Of a stretch of 64,000 bases of DNA, positions 33,663 to 42,929 are shown piece by piece. This DNA comes from an uncultured Bacteroidales bacterium (GTDB lineage Bacteria; Bacteroidota; Bacteroidia; Bacteroidales; UBA932). Positions within the stretch are counted from its first letter, which is position 1. Each line of letters starts with the position of its first letter. The stretch covers positions 1 through 64,000 of the forward strand of contig CASEBV010000005.1 in the NCBI GenBank assembly GCA_949286415.1, written 5' to 3'. The translations under genes were made by a program, and so were the position numbers. The notes under the pieces are model-generated. The model did no database searches. It was not told the DNA's origin and worked only from the letters and a program-made list of their open reading frames with translations.

Positions 33663-35720
33663 ATGAAATCTGCGTTTATCTCTTTGTTGGCCGCGGTTAT
33701 GGCTTTTGCGGCATGCAATTCTTCCGGGGACATGTCTGTTGCCTCTCCGGACGGTAAAATTGTTCTTGATGTAGCTGCTGATTCTTCGGGTGTTGTCTCG
33801 TATCGTGCCATGGCGGACGGCAGGCAGTTCGCCCGTCCTTCCGGCCTCGGCTTTGATATGGAAGTATTCAGGAACGGCGTGGCTGAGCCGGAAAAAGTTT
33901 CTCTCAACGGCGGATTCAAGGTTACTTCCTGCCGCCATACCCGTCAGGATTATGTCTGGACCCAGCCGTGGGGAGAGAACAAGACCATAAGGTGCAGGTA
34001 CAACGAGATGGCGGTCGGGCTGTCCGGCAACGGCGGATTCCTCGTGACCGTGCGTTTCCGTGTGTTCGATGACGGCTTCGGCTTCAGATATGAGGTGGAA
34101 TGCCCCGGCGCCGACAGCCTGCGGGTGATGGCGGAAAAGACGATGTTCTCATTTGATGCGGATGCGGATTCATGGTCAATTCCTGCGAATTTCGATACTT
34201 ACGAGCTTGACTACAGGGCTCTTCCCCTCGGAGAAGTGCCTGATGCCAATACCCCTGTCACATTCAGGACGGCCGACCGGGCTCTTTACGGAAGCGTGCA
34301 TGAGGCTGCTCTGGAGGACTATCCGGAGATGACCCTTACGGCCTGCGGCCGGAATGCCGGTGCCGCCGTATTTGAAAGCAGCCTTGCTCCGTGGCCGGAC
34401 GGGGTGAAGGCAAGGTTCGCGGGAAGCTCCTTCAAGACCCCGTGGAGGACAGTCCAGGTCGGCCGCAGGGCAGTGGACCTTGTGAATTCCGCCCTGATAC
34501 TGAATCTCAACGAGCCTTGTGCGCTTGAGGATACGGACTGGATAAAGCCGATGAAGTATGTCGGCATATGGTGGGGAATGCATACCGGAGTGCAGACCTG
34601 GAAGATGGATGAGAGGCATGGCGCCACGACTGAGAATGCATTGGAATACATAGACTTTGCCGCTGCGAACAATATTCAGGGAGTGGTGTTCGAAGGTTGG
34701 AACGAGGGCTGGGAAAGCTGGGGAGGAATGCAGAGTTTTGACTTCACGAAGCCATATGCGGACTTTGATGTCGCTAAGGTGATGGAATATGCACGTGAGA
34801 AGGGCGTAAGTGTCATCGGTCACCATGAGACCGGGGCAAACATCCCTAATTATGAACGGCAGCTGGAATATGCATATGAATGGTCGCAGGATATGGGCAT
34901 GCACTATATCAAGACAGGGTATGCCGGCGGTGTTCCGGGCGGGCACAAGAGACACGGCCAGTATGCGGTGCGGCACTACAGGAAGGTGGTGGAGACTGCT
35001 GCGGCACATGAGATTTCCCTTGATGTGCACGAGCCGATAAAAGAAACTGGAATAAGAAGGACATATCCCAACATGATGACCCTCGAGGGGGCGAAGGGCA
35101 TGGAGTGGAATGCCTGGAGTGCCGGCAACCCGCCTGTGCATTATGTGACTCTTCCGTTCACAAGGCTGCTGTCAGGACCGATGGACTATACTCCGGGCGT
35201 GTTTGACGTGCTGCTTGAAAGCACTAAGCACAGTCCTCTCCGTCAGAAATGGAATGGCCTGGACAGGGGAGACAGCCGCGTGAACACGACCCTTGCCTGT
35301 CAGATTGCCTGCTGGGTGGTGCTCTATTCCCCGCTTCAGATGGCTTCGGACATGATAGAGAATTATGAGGGACATCCTGCATTCCAGTTCTTCAGGGACT
35401 TTGACGCTGACTGTGACTGGTCCCGTGCCCTTGACGGGGAGCCCGGAGAATTCATTTCCGTAGTGCGCAGGGCAGGAGACAGATATTTTCTCGGTGCCAT
35501 CACAGGGGACAGCCCGCGGACACTGCAGGTGCCACTGGATTTCCTTGAGTCCGGAAAAGAATACAGGGCAGTCATTTATGCCGACGGACCGGATGCTGAC
35601 TGGAAGACGAATCCGTGCTCGTATACAATCTCTGAAATGACCGTGTCGTCAGACGATGTCCTTGAGGTGAAGATGGCTTCCGGCGGCGGCCAGGCAGTGG
35701 TGTTCTTCCCTGCCTGCTGA
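33663..35720 (+). CDS. GH97 family glucosidase, lipoprotein
   Basis: A 685-residue SusB-type glycoside hydrolase. The signal peptide ends in a lipobox (AAVMAFAAC, Cys about residue 18), so it is anchored in a membrane. Catalytic-barrel signatures are VIGHHETGANIPNYERQ (Glu389), LDVHEPIKETGIRRTYPN (Glu457) and LEGAKGMEW (Glu481). The spacings of 68 and 24 residues match the three acidic residues of inverting SusB, not the retaining GH97 branch. The calcium site and N-terminal beta domain look complete. It is not next to susC/susD-type genes, so the substrate is open; alpha-glucosides are likely. Confidence 0.9.
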   Translation: MKSAFISLLAAVMAFAACNSSGDMSVASPDGKIVLDVAADSSGVVSYRAMADGRQFARPSGLGFDMEVFRNGVAEPEKVSLNGGFKVTSCRHTRQDYVWTQPWGENKTIRCRYNEMAVGLSGNGGFLVTVRFRVFDDGFGFRYEVECPGADSLRVMAEKTMFSFDADADSWSIPANFDTYELDYRALPLGEVPDANTPVTFRTADRALYGSVHEAALEDYPEMTLTACGRNAGAAVFESSLAPWPDGVKARFAGSSFKTPWRTVQVGRRAVDLVNSALILNLNEPCALEDTDWIKPMKYVGIWWGMHTGVQTWKMDERHGATTENALEYIDFAAANNIQGVVFEGWNEGWESWGGMQSFDFTKPYADFDVAKVMEYAREKGVSVIGHHETGANIPNYERQLEYAYEWSQDMGMHYIKTGYAGGVPGGHKRHGQYAVRHYRKVVETAAAHEISLDVHEPIKETGIRRTYPNMMTLEGAKGMEWNAWSAGNPPVHYVTLPFTRLLSGPMDYTPGVFDVLLESTKHSPLRQKWNGLDRGDSRVNTTLACQIACWVVLYSPLQMASDMIENYEGHPAFQFFRDFDADCDWSRALDGEPGEFISVVRRAGDRYFLGAITGDSPRTLQVPLDFLESGKEYRAVIYADGPDADWKTNPCSYTISEMTVSSDDVLEVKMASGGGQAVVFFPAC

Positions 35721-35824
35721 GGCTCCGGACAGCAGTCTGAATTTTGACAATCATCGGCGCCACATAATGCAACATTCTCTGTTGCCCGTGCATCTTTATG
35801 TCCGGAATCAAAAATGGTTTTGTG

Positions 35825-36442
35825 ATGAAAAGATTTCTTGTACTGTGCGTGGCGCTGGTGACTGCTCTTGCAGTCTATTGTCCTGTGTCTGCCATAGGCA
35901 GTGAAGCCGGAAACCTGAATGACATGCGGTATGAAGTGCGTCTCGGATGGGGAGGATATCCTGTCGCGGATGTCATCAGCTTTGTGGACAGGAACTGTGG
36001 CGGATATTTCGGCGGACGGTCGCTTTCTTCAATTTATGGCGATTATTCCGGACCTGTGTACATGACCGGGGTGATTTCGGCCGAGTTTGACTTTGTGCTC
36101 AGGCGGTGGTTCACCCTGTCTCTCGGGATAGGCTGGAACGGCATCTGGGGAGAAACGCGTGACGGCGTTACATCTTCTCTGAAAAGCATGGACAGAGGAT
36201 ATGTGGCCACTTTCCTGCCGCAGGCAAGGTTCACCTATTTTTCAAGGGAATATTTCAAAATGTATTCGGCCGTCGGCCTCGGCCTGAGCTACGGCCATTT
36301 CAGAGACAAGGCTGTCGTCAGCCCGTGCTTTCATACGGTGCCGTTCGGGATAATGGCGGGCGGCAGAGTATTCGGCTTTGCGGAGCTGGCTTTGGGAATG
36401 CTAAACATAGGAGCTACGGCGGGCATCGGAGTCCGCTTCTAA
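35825..36442 (+). CDS. Small outer-membrane beta-barrel protein
   Basis: A 205-residue protein from the ATG at 35825. The signal peptide is RFLVLCVALVTALAVYCPVS. The mature part alternates hydrophobic residues with strand-like stretches and ends in GATAGIGVRF, a terminal aromatic residue typical of barrel proteins. It is followed by a lipoprotein gene after 11 bases, so the two probably work together at the outer membrane. Function unknown. Confidence 0.7.
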   Translation: MKRFLVLCVALVTALAVYCPVSAIGSEAGNLNDMRYEVRLGWGGYPVADVISFVDRNCGGYFGGRSLSSIYGDYSGPVYMTGVISAEFDFVLRRWFTLSLGIGWNGIWGETRDGVTSSLKSMDRGYVATFLPQARFTYFSREYFKMYSAVGLGLSYGHFRDKAVVSPCFHTVPFGIMAGGRVFGFAELALGMLNIGATAGIGVRF

Positions 36443-36453
36443 AGATATCGGAT

Positions 36454-37173
36454 ATGAAAAGATTTTTAATTATGTGTCTCGTTGTCTTCCTCGCGGCATC
36501 ATGCCGCGTATACAGGGGGGACGACCGTGCGGACAATTATATTCTTGAGGAAATTTCAGGAAATCTGTTTGACAACTATGTGTCCTCTCCGGTCATATTT
36601 GTCGACTGGATGCAGGATTTTGACGGATATCTCTTCGGGGAAAATGCGTCTTACAACGGTTTTGCCGGAGGCAATGTCGTGCAGACGGGTGAGAATGCGT
36701 ATCATATAGACGGTTTCGGTCTTGTGGATACGGGGGGCAGATCCCTCGATGAGCCCGGTGCAGTCTGGTCCCTTACTGCCGAGTCATATGCCAGATGGAC
36801 TGGATCCAGCAGTCTGCAGTGTTTCGGGACTGAAAATGATGAACCTTTGTCCGTGACGGTAACCTGCGGGACCGAAAACATGTGGGAACTTTCAACATCA
36901 TCCCAGTCGGGCCATGCCGGCCTTACTGTCACGAAACATGATTATGAAATCGGAAACGGTACTTATGAGGCGAGGGGAGACGGAAGTTTTGATGACGGGG
37001 ATTATTCTGCTGTTTTCAGTATTGGTCCCGAGGGCTTGACAATAGTCCGTGATGATGCCGGCGTCATGTATGGCTCTTTCAAGGTGGAATTCATGAGCGG
37101 AGAACAGAAACTTGACACTTGTGTCATGTCATTCTACGGGAACGAACAGAGTTTTACCACAAGCAGGGACTGA
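36454..37173 (+). CDS. Lipoprotein of unknown function
   Basis: A 239-residue protein whose N-terminus is a lipoprotein signal (KRFLIMCLVVFLAASC, Cys about residue 17). The remainder is Asp/Gly/Ser-rich and probably beta structure, with no recognised domain. It sits 11 bases after the small barrel gene and forms a pair with it. Longer in-frame starts overlap the barrel gene and are rejected. Confidence 0.65.
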   Translation: MKRFLIMCLVVFLAASCRVYRGDDRADNYILEEISGNLFDNYVSSPVIFVDWMQDFDGYLFGENASYNGFAGGNVVQTGENAYHIDGFGLVDTGGRSLDEPGAVWSLTAESYARWTGSSSLQCFGTENDEPLSVTVTCGTENMWELSTSSQSGHAGLTVTKHDYEIGNGTYEARGDGSFDDGDYSAVFSIGPEGLTIVRDDAGVMYGSFKVEFMSGEQKLDTCVMSFYGNEQSFTTSRD

Positions 37174-37243
37174 CATTCCATGCAGTATGCGGCGACTGAC
37201 AAATAGTCAGTCATCCTCGCATTGGAACATATTTTGACTTATT

Positions 37244-37282
37244 CCGGCTGCCTGCCGTTCATGCAAATGAACCGGGCAGCCG
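37244..37282. terminator. Long hairpin between the lipoprotein gene and htpG
   Basis: CCGGCTGCC pairs with GGCAGCCGG, and GTTCAT with ATGAAC inside, closed by a 4-nt loop. No T-run follows on the plus strand, so it may stabilise the 3' end or need Rho. Confidence 0.45.
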
Positions 37283-37359
37283 GTTCTGGCGTTATGGCAG
37301 CCATGACAGCATTTTTGAATCATTGGATTTAGAATAACAGAAACAAAAAATCAAATATT

Positions 37360-39366
37360 ATGGCAACAGAAACCAAAGGTAAAATAGGGGTGACCACCGA
37401 GAACATTTTCCCGGTAATCAAGAAATTCCTGTATTCGGACCATGAGATTTTCCTCCGTGAGCTCGTGGCAAATGCGGTCGACGCAGACCAGAAGATGAAG
37501 GCTCTCGCTGTTTCGGGAGAGTTCAAGGGAGAACTCGGGGAGCTGAATGTGCGCATCGTGCTTGATGAAGACGCCAAGACTCTCAAGGTCATAGACAACG
37601 GCCTCGGAATGACGGAGGAGGAAGTCGACAAATACATCAACCAGATAGCTTTTTCAAGCGCAGGGGAGTTCCTGGAGAAATACAAGGACCAGATAGGCAA
37701 TATCATCGGGCATTTCGGCCTCGGCTTCTATTCTGCGTTCATGGTGTCAAAGAAGGTGACAATTGACACTTTGTCATGGAAAGAAGGGGCGAAGGCAGTG
37801 AGATGGACATGCGACGGAAGTCCTGAATATGAGATGTCTGAGAGCGACAAGAAGGAGAGGGGAACGGAAATCACCCTTTACATAGACGACGAGGACGCCG
37901 AGTTCGCGACCAAGGGCCGCATACAGACTCTCCTGGACAAATACTGCAAGTTCATGCCGGTGCCTGTCATCTTCGGCAAGGAGCAGGAGTGGAAGGACGG
38001 CAAATATGTCGATACCGACAAGGACAATGTCATCAACAAGATTGAGCCGCTCTGGGCGAAGAAGCCTTCCGACCTGAAGGAAGAGGACTACATGGAGTTC
38101 TACCGTGCGCTCTATCCTATGCAGGACGAGCCGCTGTTCCACATCCATCTTAATGTGGACTATCCGTTCCATCTGACGGGTATCCTCTATTTCCCTAAGA
38201 TCAAGGACAAGATGGAGATAACCAGGAACAAGATCCAGCTTTACTGCAACCAGATGTTCGTGACGGATTCTGTAGACAACATCGTCCCTGACTTCCTGAC
38301 CCTCCTGCACGGTGTCATTGACTCTCCGGACATCCCGCTGAATGTGTCGAGAAGTTATCTCCAGAGCGATGCCAATGTCAAGAAAATTTCAGGATATATC
38401 ACCAGGAAGGTCGCTGACCGTCTTGAGGAAATCTTCAAGAACGAGCGTGAGGCCCTTGAAAAGAAGTGGGACAACCTCAAGCTCTTCATTGAGTACGGGA
38501 TGCTGAGCGACGAGAAGTTCTGCGAGAGGGCCATGAAATTCTGCCTGCTCAAGAATACCGAGGGCAAATACTTCAGCATCGACGACTACAGGAAAGCCAT
38601 TGAGGCAGAGCAGACGGACAAGGACAAGAAGCTTGTCTTCCTCTATGCCACTGATACAGAGGCACAGTACTCCTATATCGAGGCTGCAAAGAACAAAGGC
38701 TATGATGTCCTCCTTATGGATTGCGAGCTTGACTCCCATTTCGTCAATCTGCTTGAGACCAGGCTTGAGAATACAAGGTTCGCCAGGGTGGATTCAGACA
38801 GCATAGACAATCTGATTCCGAAGGCCGAGAAGGTAAAGCCTGAGCTGAGCGACAGTGAAAAGGCTGACCTCAATACCGTATTCCAGTCAGTTCTTCCGAA
38901 GGAGAACAATTATTATGTGACTGCAGACAATATGGGAGAGGATGCATCTGCAATTCTGATAACCCAGTCGGAATTCATGCGCCGTTACCGCGAGATGTCT
39001 GCCATGGGCGGAGGCATGAATTTTTACGGCGAGATGCCTGCTTCATACAACATTACCGTGAACATGGAGAATCCGCTGGTGAAGAAAATCATGGATGCCA
39101 AGCTGGCCGGAGTAAAGCCTGCAGAGCATGTGGAAGATGCTCCGAAGGATGCAACCGAGGAGCAGAAAAAGGCTGTGGAGGCGCAGAAGAACGCTGCCGC
39201 CGAGGCTCATAAGAAAGACCTTGAGGCATTTGCCGCAGGCAATGGCATCCTCAGACAGATTACGGATCTGGCCCTTCTTGCCAACGGCATGCTGAAGGGC
39301 AAGGCATTGAGCGACTTCATCGCACGCAGCGAGAAAGTCGTGTCAGACGCCTATCTTGAAAAGTAA
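37360..39366 (+). CDS. htpG: Chaperone HtpG (Hsp90)
   Basis: A 668-residue cytoplasmic ATP-dependent chaperone. The GHKL ATPase domain has YSDHEIFLRELVANAVDADQ, DNGLGMTEEEV and IGHFGLGFYSAFMVSKKV. The middle domain has GVIDSPDIPLNVSRSYLQSD. The acidic C-terminal part contains an Ala/Lys-rich stretch (PKDATEEQKKAVEAQKNAAA) that is unusual and lies before the dimerisation helices. Length is slightly above E. coli HtpG, as normal in Bacteroidota. Confidence 0.97.
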   Translation: MATETKGKIGVTTENIFPVIKKFLYSDHEIFLRELVANAVDADQKMKALAVSGEFKGELGELNVRIVLDEDAKTLKVIDNGLGMTEEEVDKYINQIAFSSAGEFLEKYKDQIGNIIGHFGLGFYSAFMVSKKVTIDTLSWKEGAKAVRWTCDGSPEYEMSESDKKERGTEITLYIDDEDAEFATKGRIQTLLDKYCKFMPVPVIFGKEQEWKDGKYVDTDKDNVINKIEPLWAKKPSDLKEEDYMEFYRALYPMQDEPLFHIHLNVDYPFHLTGILYFPKIKDKMEITRNKIQLYCNQMFVTDSVDNIVPDFLTLLHGVIDSPDIPLNVSRSYLQSDANVKKISGYITRKVADRLEEIFKNEREALEKKWDNLKLFIEYGMLSDEKFCERAMKFCLLKNTEGKYFSIDDYRKAIEAEQTDKDKKLVFLYATDTEAQYSYIEAAKNKGYDVLLMDCELDSHFVNLLETRLENTRFARVDSDSIDNLIPKAEKVKPELSDSEKADLNTVFQSVLPKENNYYVTADNMGEDASAILITQSEFMRRYREMSAMGGGMNFYGEMPASYNITVNMENPLVKKIMDAKLAGVKPAEHVEDAPKDATEEQKKAVEAQKNAAAEAHKKDLEAFAAGNGILRQITDLALLANGMLKGKALSDFIARSEKVVSDAYLEK

Positions 39367-39407
39367 ATGGAGATAACAGGATTGAAAAATAACATAAGGA
39401 CAGGATT

Positions 39408-39965
39408 ATGAGAAAGAATTTCGGCTCAAAGCCATATCTTTATCCGCAGCCGGTTCTCATCATCGGCACCTATGATGAAGACGGCAATCCCGATGCAATG
39501 AATGCTGCATGGGGCGGAATCAGCGAGGCAAACCAGATTTCAATATGCCTCAGTGCCGGACACAAGACTGTCAGGAATCTGCTCAAGAGCGGAGCCTTTA
39601 CGGTCAGTGTCGCTGATGCAGGGCATGTGAAGGAGTGCGACTGGTTCGGCATAGCATCAGGCAATACGGTTCCGGACAAGATAGCCCGGGCGGGATTCCA
39701 TGTCTCCAGGAGTGAATTTGTCAACGCCCCTCTCTTTGAGGAACTGCCTATGGCTCTGGACTGCAGGGTAATCGACTACAATCCGGATACATGTATCCTC
39801 CGCGGCGAAATAGTGAATGTCAATGCTGACGAGTCTGTCCTCACCGGAGGTAAGATAGATCCTGCAAAGCTCCGCCCGATTACATTTGACCCTGTCAACA
39901 ATGCCTATATTGTCCTCGGAGAGAAGGTCGGGAATGCTTTTCATGACGGAGCCGCGCTGAAATAA
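39408..39965 (+). CDS. Flavin reductase-like FMN-binding protein
   Basis: A 185-residue protein of the flavin reductase-like split-barrel family. Typical elements are PQPVLIIGTYDEDGNPDAMN (FMN phosphate region), AWGGISEANQISICLSAGHK and TVRNLLKSGAFTVSVAD. Members bind FMN and reduce flavins or small substrates. The next gene starts 40 bases downstream. Substrate unknown. Confidence 0.85.
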   Translation: MRKNFGSKPYLYPQPVLIIGTYDEDGNPDAMNAAWGGISEANQISICLSAGHKTVRNLLKSGAFTVSVADAGHVKECDWFGIASGNTVPDKIARAGFHVSRSEFVNAPLFEELPMALDCRVIDYNPDTCILRGEIVNVNADESVLTGGKIDPAKLRPITFDPVNNAYIVLGEKVGNAFHDGAALK

Positions 39966-40004
39966 TTTATTTATGAGAAAAAATATCATCCCAATGTCTT
40001 TCTG

Positions 40005-40841
40005 ATGAGGGATGTGCGCTCCATTATGAACATTTTCATCGTTCCGGGGGAGAGGGGAGACTTGTACAGTGTAAATGATGTGCCGCACGGGACTGTCTCC
40101 AAGGTCTGGTATCATTCACGGTCTCTTGGTGCAGACAGGCGCATGACCGTTTATTTGCCGGCAGGTTATGAAGACTCTGGGCCAAGGCGTTATCCCGTGC
40201 TTTACCTCCTGCACGGCATGGGCGGCGATGAGGATGCCTGGCCTACTCTCGGAAGGGCTGCGCAGATTCTGGACAATCTCATTGCCTCCGGAAAGGCCGA
40301 GCCGATGATTGTCGTGATGCCCAACGGGAATGCCGCCCTTCCTTCGGCTCCCGGTGAGGGCCCTTCTGGCCTTGTGCAGCCTACAAGCGACCTCCTGAAG
40401 ACCAAGGACGGCTCATATGAGGCCTCCTTCCCGGAAATCATCAGCTATGTGGACTCGCATTACAGGACAGTCAGGAAATCGTCCGGGAGAGCCATTGCGG
40501 GCCTGTCAATGGGCGGATTCCATTCGTTCCATATCTCCAAGGAATATCCGGGGACATTCGGCTATGTGGGATTGTTCTCCGCAGCGGTAAGGTCACTTGA
40601 GGACAGTTCCAATCCGATATACTCGGATTCCGACGCCAAGCTTGCCGCCCAGTTCAGGGACGGAGTGTCTCTCTATTACATTGCCATAGGCGAGGACGAC
40701 TTCCTCTATGAGGAGAACAGGGTCCTGCGGTCATATCTTGATACCCACGGCTATCCGTATGAGTACCATGAATCCTCCGGCGGCCATATCTGGCGGAACT
40801 GGAGGATATATCTGGCGGATTTCGTGCAGAAGATTTTCTGA
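40005..40841 (+). CDS. Esterase of the D/feruloyl-esterase type, N-terminally short
   Basis: A 278-residue alpha/beta hydrolase (Esterase family PF00756 by pattern): YPVLYLLHGMGGDEDAW, nucleophile Ser in IAGLSMGGFHSFH, then a catalytic Asp in IAIGEDDFLYEENR and His in SGGHIWRNW. The first residues (RDVRSIMNIFIVPGERGDLY) match, as I recall, the middle of longer secreted homologues, which carry a signal peptide and an N-terminal Ig-like domain. Here both are missing. A 10-codon fragment beginning MRKNIIPMSF at 39973 ends in a stop overlapping this ATG, as if an internal deletion had removed the front of the gene. Confidence 0.8.
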   Translation: MRDVRSIMNIFIVPGERGDLYSVNDVPHGTVSKVWYHSRSLGADRRMTVYLPAGYEDSGPRRYPVLYLLHGMGGDEDAWPTLGRAAQILDNLIASGKAEPMIVVMPNGNAALPSAPGEGPSGLVQPTSDLLKTKDGSYEASFPEIISYVDSHYRTVRKSSGRAIAGLSMGGFHSFHISKEYPGTFGYVGLFSAAVRSLEDSSNPIYSDSDAKLAAQFRDGVSLYYIAIGEDDFLYEENRVLRSYLDTHGYPYEYHESSGGHIWRNWRIYLADFVQKIF

Positions 40842-40868
40842 AAATACTTTTTATTGCGGAATGTGCGC

Positions 40869-41459
40869 TCAATGGCGGATCAGATTGAGGAATTCATTTC
40901 TGGTCCGTTCGTCTTTCAGAAATACTCCTGAAAATGCAGAAGTTACGGTTATCGCATTGGCCTTTTCTACCCCTCTTATCTGCATGCATGTATGGGCCGC
41001 CTCGATGACCACCGCGACTCCCATTGGATTGAGGGTCTTCTGGATGCAGTCCCGTATCTGCACCGTGAGCCTTTCCTGGACCTGAAGCCTGCGCGCGTAT
41101 GTCTCCACGACTCTTGCTATCTTGCTGAGTCCCGTGATTGTCCCGTCCGGAATGTATGCGACATGTGCCTTGCCGATGAACGGCATGAGATGGTGCTCAC
41201 AGGTCGAGTACAGCTCTATGTCCTTCACAAGGACCATCTGGCTGTAGTCCTCCTTGAAAAGCGCGCCGCTGAGAATTTCAGTCCCGTCCTGCCCGTATCC
41301 TTTGGTCAGGAACTGCAGGGCTTTGGCAACCCTCTCCGGGGTCTTCAGAAGCCCTTCCCTGTCCGGGTCTTCTCCCAGCAGCCTGAGTATTTCACGGTAA
41401 TGCGCCGCAATCTCTTCCGTCGTCCTGCCGTCATAAATGTCCTCTCTCGTATATGCCAT
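40869..41459 (-). CDS. folE: GTP cyclohydrolase I
   Basis: A 196-residue enzyme making dihydroneopterin triphosphate, the first step of folate and queuosine precursor synthesis. Key motifs are [20 protein letters not shown] (zinc Cys and His residues), [20 protein letters not shown] and [10 protein letters not shown]. The ATG at 41459 ([16 protein letters not shown]) is chosen because AGGAGG lies about 9 bases upstream; a start 14 codons earlier is possible. It is divergent from the DUF2795 gene. Confidence 0.95.
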   Translation of the reverse strand: MAYTREDIYDGRTTEEIAAHYREILRLLGEDPDREGLLKTPERVAKALQFLTKGYGQDGTEILSGALFKEDYSQMVLVKDIELYSTCEHHLMPFIGKAHVAYIPDGTITGLSKIARVVETYARRLQVQERLTVQIRDCIQKTLNPMGVAVVIEAAHTCMQIRGVEKANAITVTSAFSGVFLKDERTRNEFLNLIRH

Positions 41460-41605
41460 CTTCTCCCTCCTGATTGATTGTTCAAAACATTTGTCTGTCA
41501 ATGCTTATTGTGGTACGGAAATTGATTTGTCCCGTTCCGGCTTTGCCCTCCCGCAGACCGGAGTGCAAAATTACAAAAAAGTAGTTCATTATAAGTTTTT
41601 TTGTA

Positions 41606-41613
41606 TATATTTG
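41606..41613 (+). promoter_or_regulatory. -7 element for the DUF2795 gene
   Basis: TATATTTG about 75 bases before the ATG. No good TTG at the upstream distance. Confidence 0.45.
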
Positions 41614-41686
41614 CGCCCTGAATGAGGATATGACAGAGTTATTTGATGTTATATTATTGAAAATTAACTACTTAACTTAATTTGCC

Positions 41687-41908
41687 ATGTATTGGACACT
41701 TGAACTTGCATACAGATTGGAGGATGCTCCGTGGCCAGCAACCAAGGAAGAACTCATCGACTATGCCACGCGTTCCGGAGCACCGCTTGAAGTTGTAGAA
41801 AATCTCGAAGAGCTTGAGGATGACGGCGAGATTTACGAAAGCATCGAAGACATCTGGCCCGATTACCCCACAAAAGACGACTTTTTCTTCAACGAGGAGG
41901 AATATTGA
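41687..41908 (+). CDS. DUF2795 protein, island integration site
   Basis: A 73-residue acidic protein (MYWTLELAYRLEDAPWPATK ... EDIWPDYPTKDDFFFNEEEY) that I recognise as the DUF2795 type widespread in Bacteroidota. No enzymatic motif; function unknown. Its last eight codons (41885-41908, FFNEEEY-stop) recur at 48775-48798 and 56585-56608 with silent or mild changes. This is the footprint expected if elements integrate at the 3' end of this gene while keeping it intact. Confidence 0.88.
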   Translation: MYWTLELAYRLEDAPWPATKEELIDYATRSGAPLEVVENLEELEDDGEIYESIEDIWPDYPTKDDFFFNEEEY

Positions 41909-41939
41909 TTCTCTTTAAAGAGATTAAAAGATTGAAAAT

Positions 41940-41976
41940 CAGCGCGATGAACAATGAAAATTTGTTTGTCGCGCTG
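41940..41976 (+). terminator. Hairpin after the DUF2795 gene
   Basis: CAGCGCGA (41940-41947) pairs with TCGCGCTG (41969-41976) around a 21-nt loop, then TATTTTA. Probable terminator of the DUF2795 gene. Confidence 0.6.
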
Positions 41977-42023
41977 GTATTTTATGGTGCTGTGTGGTGT
42001 GGTTTGTTTGTCTAAAATGCGGT

Positions 42024-42031
42024 TTGTGGCG
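42024..42031 (+). repeat. Target-site duplication, left
   Basis: TTGTGGCG directly before the IS66 left end. Confidence 0.95.
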
Positions 42032-42109
42032 GTAAGCCTCCGACGAAAGACGACTGTCCCAGAATTCTGGTCCATCATATCTTTGACTCGAATATAACGA
42101 GCAACCATT

Positions 42110-42475
42110 ATGATGAGCAAGGAAGAAGTAGCAGAGATTATCACCTACTGCAGAGAACACAAAGTCAGGCAATGTGACAGACTGAAGGAGCTGGGGATTG
42201 CTGCATGGAGATTCTATGATGCCAGGCGCAAGTATGCGTCGGAAAGCGAAAAGCAGGGAGGAGAGTTCCTCCAATTGACACCAGGAGGCACATTCGTACC
42301 CAGCCCGATGAGTTCCGGACGGACAAGGAAGTCAAAGACGCAGTCAGAGTCGATCACAGGGAATCTGAGTATAGAGATGCGCACAGTCAGCGGCACGATG
42401 ATGCGGATACAGGGAGAGATGAGCCCTCAGATAATCCGGACCATAATCGAATCGGCATCAGGGAGCCATGTTTAG
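42110..42475 (+). CDS. tnpA: IS66 accessory protein TnpA-type
   Basis: A 121-residue protein, the first IS66 gene. The N-terminal helix-turn-helix-like part (VAEIITYCREHKVRQCDRLK) and C-terminal SIEMRTVSGTMMRIQGEMSP are those of IS66 Orf1. It overlaps tnpB by 8 bases. Intact. Confidence 0.85.
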   Translation: MMSKEEVAEIITYCREHKVRQCDRLKELGIAAWRFYDARRKYASESEKQGGEFLQLTPGGTFVPSPMSSGRTRKSKTQSESITGNLSIEMRTVSGTMMRIQGEMSPQIIRTIIESASGSHV

Positions 42476-42839
42476 CCTTGGAACAGAACATCGGTATTTG
42501 CTGTATAGCGAAGCGACAGACATGCGTAAAAGCTTCTACACGCTGAGTGGGATAGTGAATAACCGAATGGGTGCAGATCCGAGAAACGGAGACGTGTATA
42601 TCTTTGTCAACAGACGTCGGAACAGGATGAAGCTTCTGCACTATGAAAAAGGAGGGATGGTCATCTACTCGAAGATGCTTGACAGGGGTACATTCGCAAT
42701 ACCGGCAATCGGATCCGGAGGAGCAGTTGCAGCACCGGTACAGTGGGAACATCTCCGGCGAATAGTAGAAGGAGTCATGTCGGACCCCGACAGCAGACAG
42801 TCCAGCCAGGAGAGTCTGAAGGGACTTTGGAGACGATGA
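42468..42839 (+). CDS. tnpB: IS66 accessory protein TnpB
   Basis: A 123-residue IS66 Orf2-like protein: ATDMRKSFYTLSGIVNNRMG, then NGDVYIFVNRRRNRMKLLHY and EKGGMVIYSKMLDRGTF, the standard core. Intact. The transposase gene follows after 90 bases. Confidence 0.93.
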   Translation: MFSLGTEHRYLLYSEATDMRKSFYTLSGIVNNRMGADPRNGDVYIFVNRRRNRMKLLHYEKGGMVIYSKMLDRGTFAIPAIGSGGAVAAPVQWEHLRRIVEGVMSDPDSRQSSQESLKGLWRR

Positions 42840-42929
42840 TACAGGTGACTTTTTTTACAAAAAGATGCCATAGGGTTGTGTATATCGCTGATTTTTCGTA
42901 TCTTTATATTATAGAAAGGACGAAAAAGA

